A DNA stretch of 64,000 nt, taken from NCBI RefSeq assembly GCF_025995235.1, contig NZ_BAPT01000006.1, positions 152,455-216,454 of the forward strand. Reading direction: 5' to 3'. The notes beneath the pieces are model-generated. The model was not told the origin of the DNA. It saw only the letters and a program-made list of their open reading frames with translations, and searched no databases. Both the position numbers and the translations under genes were made by a program. This stretch comes from Ameyamaea chiangmaiensis (GTDB taxonomy: Bacteria > Pseudomonadota > Alphaproteobacteria > Acetobacterales > Acetobacteraceae). This document shows, in pieces, positions 25,475 to 33,649 of the stretch (position 1 is the stretch's first letter; every line of letters begins with the position of its first letter).

Positions 25475-26027
25475 CAGAAGAATAAGTCCTCTTGATCAGG
25501 CAGCCAACATACGGCGTGAGGGGCTTCGAACCGGGGACGAAGCATCGATGCAAGCTGCGTTTGGCCCGCGACCGCACGTCGCGCGCCAAAATCATCATGA
25601 AGGGATGCGCGTGATGAACCTGCGGTTCGACACGGCACGCGCCTGCGGCATGCAGGCGCGGTCGGGGATCGCGTCACTACTATCGGACTCTCGCAACTGG
25701 ACCGATCCAAACGATAATCGGTGCACGTTGGACGCGCGAGAGCCTCGGTGTTCGTCAGGACCTTGTGTAATGACGTGAGAACGCAACCTACCGTCATTAT
25801 GACACAATTGAAAGCACAAAAATCACGGAAAGATGATTCTTGGTCTACAGCAACACATATTTTATTTATTTATACTTATCTATTTCTATTTGTTGTTGTA
25901 AAAATATTACGTTTTTAACACCTAAATGGGGCACTGTCGGGCGGTATAGGGAAAATACTCGGCGATGTTCTTATTTGAATAAAAATCTTCCAGACCACCC
26001 CACATTTTACAGATCGCTACCGAACCA
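25475..26027. other. AT-rich gap with no supported gene
   Basis: No open frame here has a start site, composition or motif that I trust. From about 25790 to 26030 the sequence is very AT-rich, with runs such as TATTTTATTTATTTATAC, unlike the rest of the window. An 8-bp inverted repeat, TAATGACG (25768-25775) with CGTCATTA (25792-25799), could be an operator for the leftward permease gene. The rest may be regulatory DNA or a remnant of transferred DNA. Confidence 0.5.
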
Positions 26028-26059
26028 TTGACGCCGTCGGGCACGCTCGACGACGTCAA
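26028..26059 (-). terminator. Stem-loop after the 47-residue membrane peptide gene
   Basis: TTGACGCCGTCG (26028-26039) pairs with CGACGACGTCAA (26048-26059), 11 of 12 positions, with an 8-base loop. It lies 16 bp past the stop of the small gene. No T run follows on the minus strand, so it may be a weak terminator or a 3' stabiliser. Confidence 0.4.
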
Positions 26060-26075
26060 TGCCGCGCACGAAATA

Positions 26076-26219
26076 TCAGTAATTGGGTAGCGGTATCGTC
26101 GGCATGAACGCGCACGCCAGCACCATGATCGCCAGAAAGCCGGCGACGATCACGACACCGCCAAGAATGGTGTTGCGTGCATTGTGTTGCGTCGGGTGAT
26201 TGAGAGCATACGAAGCCAT
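26076..26219 (-). CDS. Small single-span membrane protein (47 residues)
   Basis: ATG at 26219 is preceded by a full AGGAGGTCACT ribosome site, among the best in the window. The 47 residues start with a polar head (MASYALNHPTQHNARN) and continue with one hydrophobic helix (ILGGVVIVAGFLAIMVLACA), then FMPTIPLPNY. I do not recognise the family. Its size and layout recall small subunits of respiratory oxidases (subunit IV types), but the sequence does not match clearly. A stem-loop follows its stop. It lies alone, upstream of nothing on its strand except the AT-rich gap, and 115 bp after nth. Confidence 0.65.
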   Translation of the reverse strand: MASYALNHPTQHNARNTILGGVVIVAGFLAIMVLACAFMPTIPLPNY

Positions 26220-26334
26220 AGTGACCTCCTCTGACGGGCCGGATGCCGTGTCGTCAGGGCAACCCCGTCATGCCCGGAACATCCGGACCCCGCACTGCGT
26301 TGCAGGACGCGCCGACACAGTTGCGTGACGTACG

Positions 26335-27009
26335 CTAGGCCGGCGACGCGCGTTTGTCGGGGAAGCGACATTCCTCCCGCCCGGCGCAACGCCAGCACTC
26401 GGGCGAACGGGCCTTGCAGACGTAGCGGCCATGCAGGATCAGCCAGTGGTGCGCCGGGCGCAGCATGTCGGCGGGAATGCGCCGCACCAGCCCGTCCTCC
26501 ACCTGCCGTGTCGTGCTGCCCGGGGCCAGACCGGTGCGATTGCCGATCCGGAAGATGTGCGTGTCGACCGCCATCGTGCTCTGGTCGAACGCGACGTTGA
26601 GCACGACATTGGCCGTCTTGCGCCCGACCCCCGGCAGCGCCTCCAGCGCCTCGCGCGTGTCGGGCACCCGCCCGTCGTGCCGCACCAGAAGCTGTGCGGA
26701 CAAGGCCACCACATTGGCCGCCTTCGCCCGCCACAGCCCGATCGTGCGGATATGGCGCGCGACCCCGTCCACCCCCAGCGCCACCATCGCGGCCGGGTCG
26801 GGGGCATCGCGGAACAGCCCGACGGTGGCCTTGTTGACCGATGCGTCGGTCGCCTGCGCCGACAGGACGACCGCGACCAGCAGCGTGTAGGGGTCGGTGT
26901 AGGTCAACTCACTGCGCGCGTCGGGATTGGCCTCGGCCAGATGCGTGATGAACGCACGGGCCTGGGCACGGGTCATGGCGGGAACCTTGCGGGCTTTGGC
27001 GACAGTCAT
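26335..27009 (-). CDS. nth: Endonuclease III
   Basis: 224 residues. The helix-hairpin-helix holds the catalytic Lys in LPGVGRKTANVVL, the Asp is in VDTHIFRIGNR, and the C-terminal 4Fe-4S cluster has four Cys spaced 6-2-5 (CKARSPECWRCAGREEC). LSAQATD is also typical. It removes oxidised pyrimidines and nicks the abasic site in base excision repair. Two in-frame ATGs (27009 and 26976) are possible; the longer form is given. It is divergent from argC, with 118 bp between them. Confidence 0.95.
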   Translation of the reverse strand: MTVAKARKVPAMTRAQARAFITHLAEANPDARSELTYTDPYTLLVAVVLSAQATDASVNKATVGLFRDAPDPAAMVALGVDGVARHIRTIGLWRAKAANVVALSAQLLVRHDGRVPDTREALEALPGVGRKTANVVLNVAFDQSTMAVDTHIFRIGNRTGLAPGSTTRQVEDGLVRRIPADMLRPAHHWLILHGRYVCKARSPECWRCAGREECRFPDKRASPA

Positions 27010-27127
27010 CGCACGATCCTATCCCGCGCCGACGCCCCCGTTAAGGGGCAGCGGCGCGCGACGGAACTGGCGCGGATGTGCGATTGCGCCTATCGTCGGT
27101 GCCCTTTTCGACACGCAGGACACTGCC

Positions 27128-28048
27128 ATGACATCGCCCATTGCCAGAGCGCGCATCTTCATCGACGGCGAAGCCGGCACCACCGGGCTGGGCATCCGCG
27201 AGCGCCTGACGAGCCTGCCGGTCGAACTGTTGTCGATCGATCCTGCGGCCCGCAAGGACCCGTCGGCACGGCGCGCCATGATGGCGCAGGCCGATCTGGT
27301 CGTGCTCTGCCTGCCCGATGCCGCATCGCGCGAGGCCGCCGCCATGGCCGACGAGATGGGCAGCACCCGCCCCCGGCTACTGGACGCCAGCACGGCCTTT
27401 CGCGTCGCGTCCGACTGGGTCTACGGCTTTGCAGAGATGACACCCGGTCAGGCCGATCTGATCGCCACGGCCCCCAACGTGTCCAACCCCGGCTGTTACC
27501 CCACCGGGGCCATCGCACTTTTACGGCCGTTGATCGAGGCCGGGGTGATGGACACCGACCATGCCGTCTCGATCAATGCGGTCAGCGGCTACAGCGGCGG
27601 CGGCCGCACCATGATCGAGGCGCATGAACACCACGGCGGCCCCGCGTTCGAACTGTACGGGCTGGGGCTGGAACACAAGCACGTGCCCGAGATCGAACTG
27701 CATGCGCGCCTGTCGCGCCGGCCGCTGTTCGTCCCCTCGGTCGGGCACTTCCGCCAGGGGATGATCGTCTCGATCCCGTTGCATCTGGCCGATCTGCGCG
27801 GGACTGTGCGCGCGGGCGATCTGCTCGATACGCTGCGCCGCCGGTACGACGGCAGCCCCACCGTCTCGGTCGCTCCGGCCGACGCGGCTCTGGTCGCCGA
27901 AACCCTGGCCGGGCAGGACACCATGGAACTGCGCGTGCATGGCAATGACGAGCACCGCCAGGCCGTCCTGACCGCGCGCCTGGACAATCTGGGCAAGGGC
28001 GCGTCGGGTGCCGCGCTGCAGAACATCCGCCTGATGCTGGGGCTCTGA
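27128..28048 (+). CDS. argC: N-acetyl-gamma-glutamyl-phosphate reductase (short type 2 form)
   Basis: 306 residues, the shorter ArgC class. IDGEAGTTGLGIRERL is the NADP-site loop, the catalytic Cys is in SNPGCYPTGAIALL, and the His region reads HKHVPEIELH. It reduces N-acetylglutamyl phosphate to the semialdehyde in arginine synthesis in the cytoplasm. The ATG at 27128 has AGGA at a fair distance. argJ, another arginine gene, lies 10 kb away in this window, so the pathway is dispersed. tRNA-Leu follows 80 bp downstream. Confidence 0.95.
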   Translation: MTSPIARARIFIDGEAGTTGLGIRERLTSLPVELLSIDPAARKDPSARRAMMAQADLVVLCLPDAASREAAAMADEMGSTRPRLLDASTAFRVASDWVYGFAEMTPGQADLIATAPNVSNPGCYPTGAIALLRPLIEAGVMDTDHAVSINAVSGYSGGGRTMIEAHEHHGGPAFELYGLGLEHKHVPEIELHARLSRRPLFVPSVGHFRQGMIVSIPLHLADLRGTVRAGDLLDTLRRRYDGSPTVSVAPADAALVAETLAGQDTMELRVHGNDEHRQAVLTARLDNLGKGASGAALQNIRLMLGL

Positions 28049-28127
28049 GAGCCCGTGCGGGCCGCGTGCGACGGCCGGTTTCCCTCTTTTGCCGACGCGC
28101 GATTGCTGGTAGGGAAAGCGCCGGAGC

Positions 28128-28211
28128 GAGAGTGACGGAACGGTAGACGTAGTCGACTCAAAATCGACCGCCGCAAGGCATAGGGGTTCGAATCCCCTCT
28201 CTCGTACCAAT
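28128..28211 (+). tRNA. tRNA-Leu (anticodon CAA)
   Basis: Acceptor GCGAGAG pairs with CTCTCGT (the first pair is G-U). The anticodon stem GTCGA/TCGAC encloses CTCAAAA, giving CAA for UUG codons. The long class II variable arm and the GGTTCGAATCC T loop are present, and CCA is encoded at the end. Confidence 0.93.
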
Positions 28212-28324
28212 CCGCCGGCGCGCCCGTCGCGCCCACTCGTGGCCAGAGCGCGGCGCTCCCCGGTGACCGCGCCCGGCGTGCCGCCACCGCGCGCGCCCTT
28301 CTTCCTGCGCGGAACCCCGTTTCC

Positions 28325-29509
28325 ATGACCATCGCCGCCCTGCCCCCTCGTCCGACACTGCGCCCCGCGTGCGCCCATTTCTCGTCCGGACCCTGTGCCA
28401 AACGCCCGGGCTGGAGCCTCGATGCCCTGTCCGGCGCCCTGCTGGGCCGGTCGCACCGCTCCCCCGAAGGACGCGCGAAGCTGGCCGAGGTGATCGACCG
28501 GTCGGCGGCGCTGCTGGGCATGCCGGACGGCTGGCGACTGGGCATCGTCCCGGCGTCCGACACCGGCGCGGTGGAAATGGTGTTGTGGGCGCTGGCAGGC
28601 ACGCGCGGGATCGACGTTCTGTCGTTCGAAAGCTTTTCCGCCACCTGGGCGCAGGACCTGACCGACGTTCTGGCCGTGGACGACGTGCGCGTGCTGACGG
28701 CCCCTTATGGCGCGTTGCCCGATCTCGGCGCGCTGGATTTCAGCCGGGATGTGGTCCTGACCTGGAACGGCACCACCTCGGGCGTGCGGATTCCGGACGG
28801 CGATTTCATCCCCGCCGACCGTGACGGACTGGTGATCTGCGATGCGACGTCGGCGGCGTTCGTCATGGACCTGCCGTGGGAAAAACTCGATGTCGTGACA
28901 TGGTCCTGGCAGAAAGCGCTGGGCGGCGAGGCGGCGCATGGCATGCTCGCCCTCTCGCCCCGTGCCGTGGCGCGTCTCGAACAGGGGGCGCCACGTCCGC
29001 TGCCCAAGATCTTCCGCCTCACCGCCGCCAAGGGCCTGATCGAGGGCATTTTCCGCGGCGACACCATCAACACGCCGTCGATGCTGTGCGTCGAGGACGC
29101 GCTGGACAGCCTGCGCTGGGCCGAACGTGAAGGCGGCGTGCGCGGCCTCGCCGCCCGCAGTGCGGCGAACCTGCGCACGATCGAAGACTGGGTGGAAACC
29201 TCGGACTGGGCCCGGTTTCTGGCGACCGATCCGGCCCTGCGCTCCTGCACGTCGATCTGCCTGACGATCGGCGCGGACTGGTTCATCGCCCTCGACCCGT
29301 CCGCGCAGGCGAAGGCCGCCAAGGCCATCGCAACCTTGCTGGAGCAGGAAGGCGTCGCCCTCGATATCGCCAGCTATCGCGACGCACCGGCGGGCCTGCG
29401 CCTCTGGGGCGGCGCCACGGTGGAACAGGCCGACATCGCCGCGCTGCTGCCGTGGCTCGACTGGGCGCATGCCACGGTGCGCGCCCGTTACACGGCGGCT
29501 GCGGCATGA
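28325..29509 (+). CDS. serC: Phosphoserine aminotransferase
   Basis: 394 residues, class V aminotransferase fold, of the alphaproteobacterial/archaeal SerC type. FSSGPCAKRPGW opens the domain, GRSHRSPEGR follows, and the PLP lysine is Lys197 in WSWQKALGGE. It converts 3-phosphohydroxypyruvate to phosphoserine using glutamate. The stop overlaps the ATG of hisZ by four bases (ATGA), so the two are translated together. No serA follows here, unlike in many relatives; hisZ and purA take that place. Confidence 0.93.
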   Translation: MTIAALPPRPTLRPACAHFSSGPCAKRPGWSLDALSGALLGRSHRSPEGRAKLAEVIDRSAALLGMPDGWRLGIVPASDTGAVEMVLWALAGTRGIDVLSFESFSATWAQDLTDVLAVDDVRVLTAPYGALPDLGALDFSRDVVLTWNGTTSGVRIPDGDFIPADRDGLVICDATSAAFVMDLPWEKLDVVTWSWQKALGGEAAHGMLALSPRAVARLEQGAPRPLPKIFRLTAAKGLIEGIFRGDTINTPSMLCVEDALDSLRWAEREGGVRGLAARSAANLRTIEDWVETSDWARFLATDPALRSCTSICLTIGADWFIALDPSAQAKAAKAIATLLEQEGVALDIASYRDAPAGLRLWGGATVEQADIAALLPWLDWAHATVRARYTAAAA

Positions 29510-30687
29510 CGCCCGACGCGTCCGATGCTATGAGGGCTTCGATGATGGACGATGCCCCCCTCAATCCCGCGCTGCTGCCCGCCGGGTTCGTCGACCTTCT
29601 GCCGCCGCAGGCCGAGGCCGAGGCCGACGGAATCGAAGCCCTGATGGCGGTGTTCGGCACCCATGGCTACGAACGCGTGCGACCGCCGTTGATGGAGTTC
29701 GAGGCCGGACTGCTCAGCGGGTCGGGCGCGGCGCTGGCCGAGCAGGCCTTTCGCCTGATGGACCCCGACACGCGCCGGATGATGGCCGTCCGTCCGGACA
29801 GCACGCCACAGATCGCCCGCATCGCCTCCACCCGTCTGGCCGACGCGCCGCGCCCGCTCCGCCTGTCTTATGCCGGGCCGTGCGTTCTGGTCACAGGGTC
29901 GGGCCGCGAGAGTGCCCGCCAGATTTCACAGGCGGGGATCGAGCTGATCGGCCCCGACAGCCCCGAGGCCGACGCCGAGATCGTCGCCGTCGCGGCCGAG
30001 GCGCTGGAACGGCTGGGCACCGGGCGGGTCTCCTTCGACCTGACCATGCCGCCTCTGGTCCCCGCCCTTCTGGCCGACCAGCCGCTCGACGATGCCACGC
30101 GCCGCGCGCTTTTGCACGCCCTGGACCGCAAGGACGCCGCCGCCGTGGCCCAGCACGGGGGCGCCATGGCACGCGTCCTGACGGACCTGCTGCACGCGGC
30201 CGGCCCGGCCCCGCGCGCGCTCGACGCCCTGCGGGCCGCCGACCTGCCCCCCGCCGCCCGCGCGCTGAGCGATCGCCTGATGGCCACGGTCGGCGCGGTT
30301 CTGGCGCGCGTGCCGGGCCTGCGCCTGACCGTCGATCCGGTCGAGTTTCGCGGCTGGCACTATCACACCGGCGTCTGCGTCACGATCTACGCCGTCGGCG
30401 GCCGCGAGGAACTGGGTCGCGGCGGACGTTATCTGTCCAACAACAGCGAAGCGGCCTGCGGCGTGACGCTGCGGCCCGACATCCTGTTGCGCGTCGCCTC
30501 CCCCCGGCCGGAACGGCCGCGCGTGTTCGTGCCCGCCGGCAGCGACCCCGCGCGGGCGCAGGCGTTGCGCGCCGAGGGCTACGCCACCGTGGGCGGGCTG
30601 GAGCCCGTTGCCGACAACGCCGCCGAAGCGCGCCGTCTGGGTTGCGCGCACGTGTGGCACGCCGACCATCTGGTCGCGCTCGACTGA
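29506..30687 (+). CDS. hisZ: ATP phosphoribosyltransferase regulatory subunit
   Basis: 393 residues with a class II tRNA-synthetase-like fold lacking aminoacylation motifs. LPAGFVDLLPPQAEAE at the start, VRPDSTPQIARIASTRL as motif 2 and GRGGRYLSNN near the end are HisZ features. It pairs with a short HisG (not in this window) to form the first enzyme of histidine synthesis. The first ATG overlaps the serC stop; a second start at MMDDAP, 36 bp later, is possible. purA follows, an order common in alphaproteobacteria. Confidence 0.92.
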   Translation: MTPDASDAMRASMMDDAPLNPALLPAGFVDLLPPQAEAEADGIEALMAVFGTHGYERVRPPLMEFEAGLLSGSGAALAEQAFRLMDPDTRRMMAVRPDSTPQIARIASTRLADAPRPLRLSYAGPCVLVTGSGRESARQISQAGIELIGPDSPEADAEIVAVAAEALERLGTGRVSFDLTMPPLVPALLADQPLDDATRRALLHALDRKDAAAVAQHGGAMARVLTDLLHAAGPAPRALDALRAADLPPAARALSDRLMATVGAVLARVPGLRLTVDPVEFRGWHYHTGVCVTIYAVGGREELGRGGRYLSNNSEAACGVTLRPDILLRVASPRPERPRVFVPAGSDPARAQALRAEGYATVGGLEPVADNAAEARRLGCAHVWHADHLVALD

Positions 30688-30763
30688 CCGGCCTGCGGGC
30701 CGCACATCTTCGTTCAGAACCATCTACCCCGCCCCTCCGGGCGGTTCATGCAAGGAGCAGGTC

Positions 30764-32053
30764 ATGGCCAACGTTACCGTCATCGGCGCCCAGTGGGGCG
30801 ACGAGGGGAAGGGCAAGATCGTCGACTGGCTGGCCAGCCGAGCCGATATCGTCGTGCGTTTCCAGGGCGGCCACAACGCGGGCCACACGCTTGTCGTGGG
30901 CGAGCAGGTCTACAAGCTCTCGCTGTTGCCGTCGGGCCTGGTGCGCGGCAAGACCGGCGTCATCGGCAACGGTGTCGTCGTCGATCCCGAAGCGCTGCTG
31001 AACGAAATCGGGCGCGTCAGCGCGCAGGGGCTCGATGTGTCGCCCGCGACGCTGCGCATCGCCGAGAACTGCCCCCTGATCCTGCCAGTCCACGGCGCGA
31101 TCGACCGCGCGCGCGAAGAAGCACGCGGCGACCGCAAGATTGGCACGACCGGGCGCGGCATCGGGCCGGCCTATGAGGACAAGGTCGCGCGCCGCGCCAT
31201 CCGCCTGTGCGACTTGGCCGAGCCCGAGACGCTGGACTGGAAGCTCGACGAGCTGCTGCTCCATCACAACACCCTGCTGGCCGGTCTGGGCGCGCCGACC
31301 TTCGAGAAGGCCGACCTGCTGAAGCATCTGACGGATCTGGCGCCCAAGCTGCTGCCTTACATGACCGAAGTGTCCGAACTGCTCGACGAGAACAGCCGCA
31401 ACGGCCAGCGTATCCTGTTCGAGGGCGCGCAGGCGGTGATGCTCGACGTCGACCATGGCACGTACCCGTTCGTCACCAGTTCGAACACCGTGGCGTCGAA
31501 TGCCGGAACGGGCACCGGGCTTGGCCCGCGCGCGGCCGGATTCGTGCTGGGCATCGCAAAGGCCTATTCCACGCGCGTGGGCGAAGGCCCGTTCCCCAGC
31601 GAGCTGTTCGACGACACCGGCCGCACACTGGGCGAGCGTGGGCACGAGTTCGGCACGGTGACGGGTCGGCCGCGCCGCTGCGGCTGGTTCGACGCGATGC
31701 TGGTCCGTCGCGCCGTGCGCGTCGGTGGCGTGGACGGTCTGGCACTGACCAAGCTCGACGTGCTCGACGGGCTGCCCGAAATCAAGATCTGCGTGGGTTA
31801 CGAGCTTGACGGCAAAACCGTCCGCCACTTCCCGGCCGCGCCGGCCGCGCAGTCACGCATCACGCCGGTGTACGAGACCATGGACGGCTGGACCGACACC
31901 ACGCACGGCGCGCGCTCGTGGGCGGATTTGCCGGCACAGGCGATCAAATATGTCCGCCGGATCGAGGAACTGGTCGGCGCGCCGGTCACGCTTCTGTCGA
32001 CCAGCCCGGAACGCGACGACACGATCCTGATGCGGGACCCGTTCCAGGACTGA
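30764..32053 (+). CDS. purA: Adenylosuccinate synthetase
   Basis: 429 residues. VIGAQWGDEGKGKIVDWL opens with the GTP loop (residues 12-18), then QGGHNAGHTLVV, TTGRGIGPAYEDK and TGRPRRCGWFDA, all invariant in PurA. It makes adenylosuccinate from IMP and aspartate in AMP synthesis. The ATG at 30764 has AAGGAG seven bases upstream. It ends 51 bp before the convergent pncA, with a GC hairpin between the two. Confidence 0.97.
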   Translation: MANVTVIGAQWGDEGKGKIVDWLASRADIVVRFQGGHNAGHTLVVGEQVYKLSLLPSGLVRGKTGVIGNGVVVDPEALLNEIGRVSAQGLDVSPATLRIAENCPLILPVHGAIDRAREEARGDRKIGTTGRGIGPAYEDKVARRAIRLCDLAEPETLDWKLDELLLHHNTLLAGLGAPTFEKADLLKHLTDLAPKLLPYMTEVSELLDENSRNGQRILFEGAQAVMLDVDHGTYPFVTSSNTVASNAGTGTGLGPRAAGFVLGIAKAYSTRVGEGPFPSELFDDTGRTLGERGHEFGTVTGRPRRCGWFDAMLVRRAVRVGGVDGLALTKLDVLDGLPEIKICVGYELDGKTVRHFPAAPAAQSRITPVYETMDGWTDTTHGARSWADLPAQAIKYVRRIEELVGAPVTLLSTSPERDDTILMRDPFQD

Positions 32054-32073
32054 CGCCGGGTCCGATTGCGCCT

Positions 32074-32095
32074 GTCGCCCCACGCTGGGGGCGAC
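32074..32095. terminator. Hairpin between convergent purA and pncA
   Basis: GTCGCCCC (32074-32081) pairs perfectly with GGGGCGAC (32088-32095) across a 6-base loop. There is no T tract on either side. It may stop transcription from either direction with the help of other factors. Confidence 0.45.
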
Positions 32096-32103
32096 CCCGG
32101 CCG

Positions 32104-32673
32104 TCAGGCCGCCGACCCGACGATCTCCACGCCGCCTTCGCGCAGCGCGGCGAGGGCGGCGGTCGGGTCCGGCGCGACACCCCGACAGGCATAAGACGCA
32201 ACCGTGGTCCGAAAGCCCTCGGCCACCGCGTCCCGCGCGGTCGCCGCGACGCAGTAGTCCAGAGCCACCCCGCACACGACCACATGGTCGACCGACAGAT
32301 CGCGCAGCAGCCCCGTCAGGCCGGTCGACCGCACGTGATCATTGTCGAAAAACGCGGAATAGCTGTCACAGTCCGCGTGAAGGCCCTTGTGAAGCACATG
32401 TGTCACCGGCCGCGGATCGAGACCCGGGCAGAGATCGGCCCCACGTGACCCCGCGATGCAGTGGGCCGGCCACGGACCGCCGTGGTCGCGAAACGAACAG
32501 TGATCGGCCGGGTGCCAATCCTTGGTGGCCACCACGGCGCCGAACCCCGCATGGGCAAGCGTGTTGATCGACGGCACGAGGCGATCGCCTTCTGCAATGG
32601 CAAGCGCGCCACCGGGCATGAAGTCGATCTGCATGTCGACGATGATCAGGGCCGATCGGCCAGAGCGAGTCAT
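32104..32673 (-). CDS. pncA: Nicotinamidase
   Basis: 189 residues, isochorismatase-like fold. The catalytic triad is visible as Asp13 (IIVDMQIDF), Lys96 (VLHKGLHADCDSYSAF) and Cys141 (VCGVALDYCV). The metal site is Asp52, His54 and His58 (DWHPADHCSF). It hydrolyses nicotinamide to nicotinate for NAD salvage. The ATG at 32673 lies 95 bp from the preceding gene on the same strand. The GVALDYCV form is typical of PncA rather than other family members. Confidence 0.93.
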   Translation of the reverse strand: MTRSGRSALIIVDMQIDFMPGGALAIAEGDRLVPSINTLAHAGFGAVVATKDWHPADHCSFRDHGGPWPAHCIAGSRGADLCPGLDPRPVTHVLHKGLHADCDSYSAFFDNDHVRSTGLTGLLRDLSVDHVVVCGVALDYCVAATARDAVAEGFRTTVASYACRGVAPDPTAALAALREGGVEIVGSAA

Positions 32674-32767
32674 CGGGAAATCTCCGTCGCCAAAGCTCGT
32701 GCAGCGAGCGTAACCACATGGGCCGCGCCTGCGGGCCGGTCAGACCCGGCACAGCGCGAATGGCGTG

Positions 32768-33325
32768 CTATTGCCCGGCATCGCCCGACGTCTGGGCCGA
32801 ATCCTTGCGGACGGCGGCCTGGTGCGCCTCGACCGAACGGCGCAATGCCTCGTCGCTGCCGATGCTCGGGGCCGTGTCCTGATAGGCGGTGCCCTGCCAG
32901 CGCCAGACATCGTGGGAGTCGATGCGCAGATCCCGCATCCCGCCATGGGATTTCGGCATCACCGTCACCGGCCCGCTGACCGAATCCAGCACCTTGGACC
33001 AGTGTTCACCGTGTTTCAGATAGACGGAGGTGGAGCATCCGGCCGACCCGCACAGGCTGGCGGACTGGACCTGCACGAACAGGGCGACATCCCCCTTGCG
33101 CGACGACAACGGCGCGGAACCGATAAGCACGATCGGCGTCTCCCCCCGCGCCTTGGCGCGTGCGAGGTCGCCCGCCATCAGCTGACGGGCCGAGATGTCC
33201 AGCGCCGTGCCGGGCTGCTGCGTCAGGATCACCGGGCCCGTCTGCGCCTGCGCGACGGACATGGCCATGAACGCCGCCACGGCCCATGGGGCCAGAAACC
33301 GGATCAGGAAGAACGAACGTGGCAT
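32768..33325 (-). CDS. Exported protein of unknown function
   Basis: 185 residues with a classic signal peptide (LIRFLAPWAVAAFMAMSVAQAQ, cut after about residue 24). The mature part has two Cys in SASLCGSAGCSTSVYLK that could form a disulfide, followed by HGEHWSKVLDSVSGPV and a WRWQG motif near the end. I do not recognise the family. The ATG at 33325 has GGAG upstream. It is divergent from a DUF1653 gene and runs in the same direction as pncA, 94 bp away. A periplasmic role is likely; nothing shows an enzymatic activity. Confidence 0.75.
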   Translation of the reverse strand: MPRSFFLIRFLAPWAVAAFMAMSVAQAQTGPVILTQQPGTALDISARQLMAGDLARAKARGETPIVLIGSAPLSSRKGDVALFVQVQSASLCGSAGCSTSVYLKHGEHWSKVLDSVSGPVTVMPKSHGGMRDLRIDSHDVWRWQGTAYQDTAPSIGSDEALRRSVEAHQAAVRKDSAQTSGDAGQ

Positions 33326-33403
33326 CGGAACTCCGCGCGGGCTATCGACAGGAACTACTATGCCCGGTGACCATGGGCATGAACAGGTCGGGAACACCAG
33401 AAC

Positions 33404-33625
33404 ATGACAACGCACGAACTGCCCCCCGGATCGCCAGAACCCGGCGTTTATCGACATTACAAGGGCGGTCTCTATACGGTGCTGGCCGTGGGTCGCCATT
33501 CGGAGACCGAAGAGTGGCTTGTCACCTATCGCGCCGAGGCGCACGGCACCATCTGGGTTCGCCCACTCGACCTGTGGCAGGCCCCGGTGGCAAAGGGCAC
33601 GCGCTTCGCCCGTCTGGTGCGCTGA
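33404..33625 (+). CDS. DUF1653 domain protein (73 residues)
   Basis: Nearly the whole protein matches the DUF1653 pattern: GVYRHYKGGLYTVLAVGRHSETEEWLV, then WVRPLDLW. The function is unknown; the domain is small, cytoplasmic and found alone or fused. The ATG at 33404 has no strong ribosome site. It is divergent from the exported protein gene (79-bp gap) and convergent with the 2-oxoglutarate dioxygenase gene (24 bp between ends). Confidence 0.85.
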   Translation: MTTHELPPGSPEPGVYRHYKGGLYTVLAVGRHSETEEWLVTYRAEAHGTIWVRPLDLWQAPVAKGTRFARLVR

Positions 33626-33649
33626 ACGGACGGCCTGGTGCCGTTGCCG

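Noticed and set aside
25490..25550. A possible tRNA remnant with TTCGAA flanked by G and C runs
   Set aside because: The arms around TTCGAA do not pair as a T stem on either strand and no acceptor or anticodon arm is present.
25721..26031. Short frames of about 60 codons in the AT-rich gap
   Set aside because: No ribosome site, no conserved motif, and the composition follows the AT-rich stretch and not codon use of this genome.
27521..29470. A 649-codon open frame on the minus strand opposite argC, tRNA-Leu and serC
   Set aside because: It runs antisense through two clear enzymes and a tRNA, has low-complexity Arg/Gln/His-rich content and no domain. Long antisense frames are expected in DNA this GC-rich.
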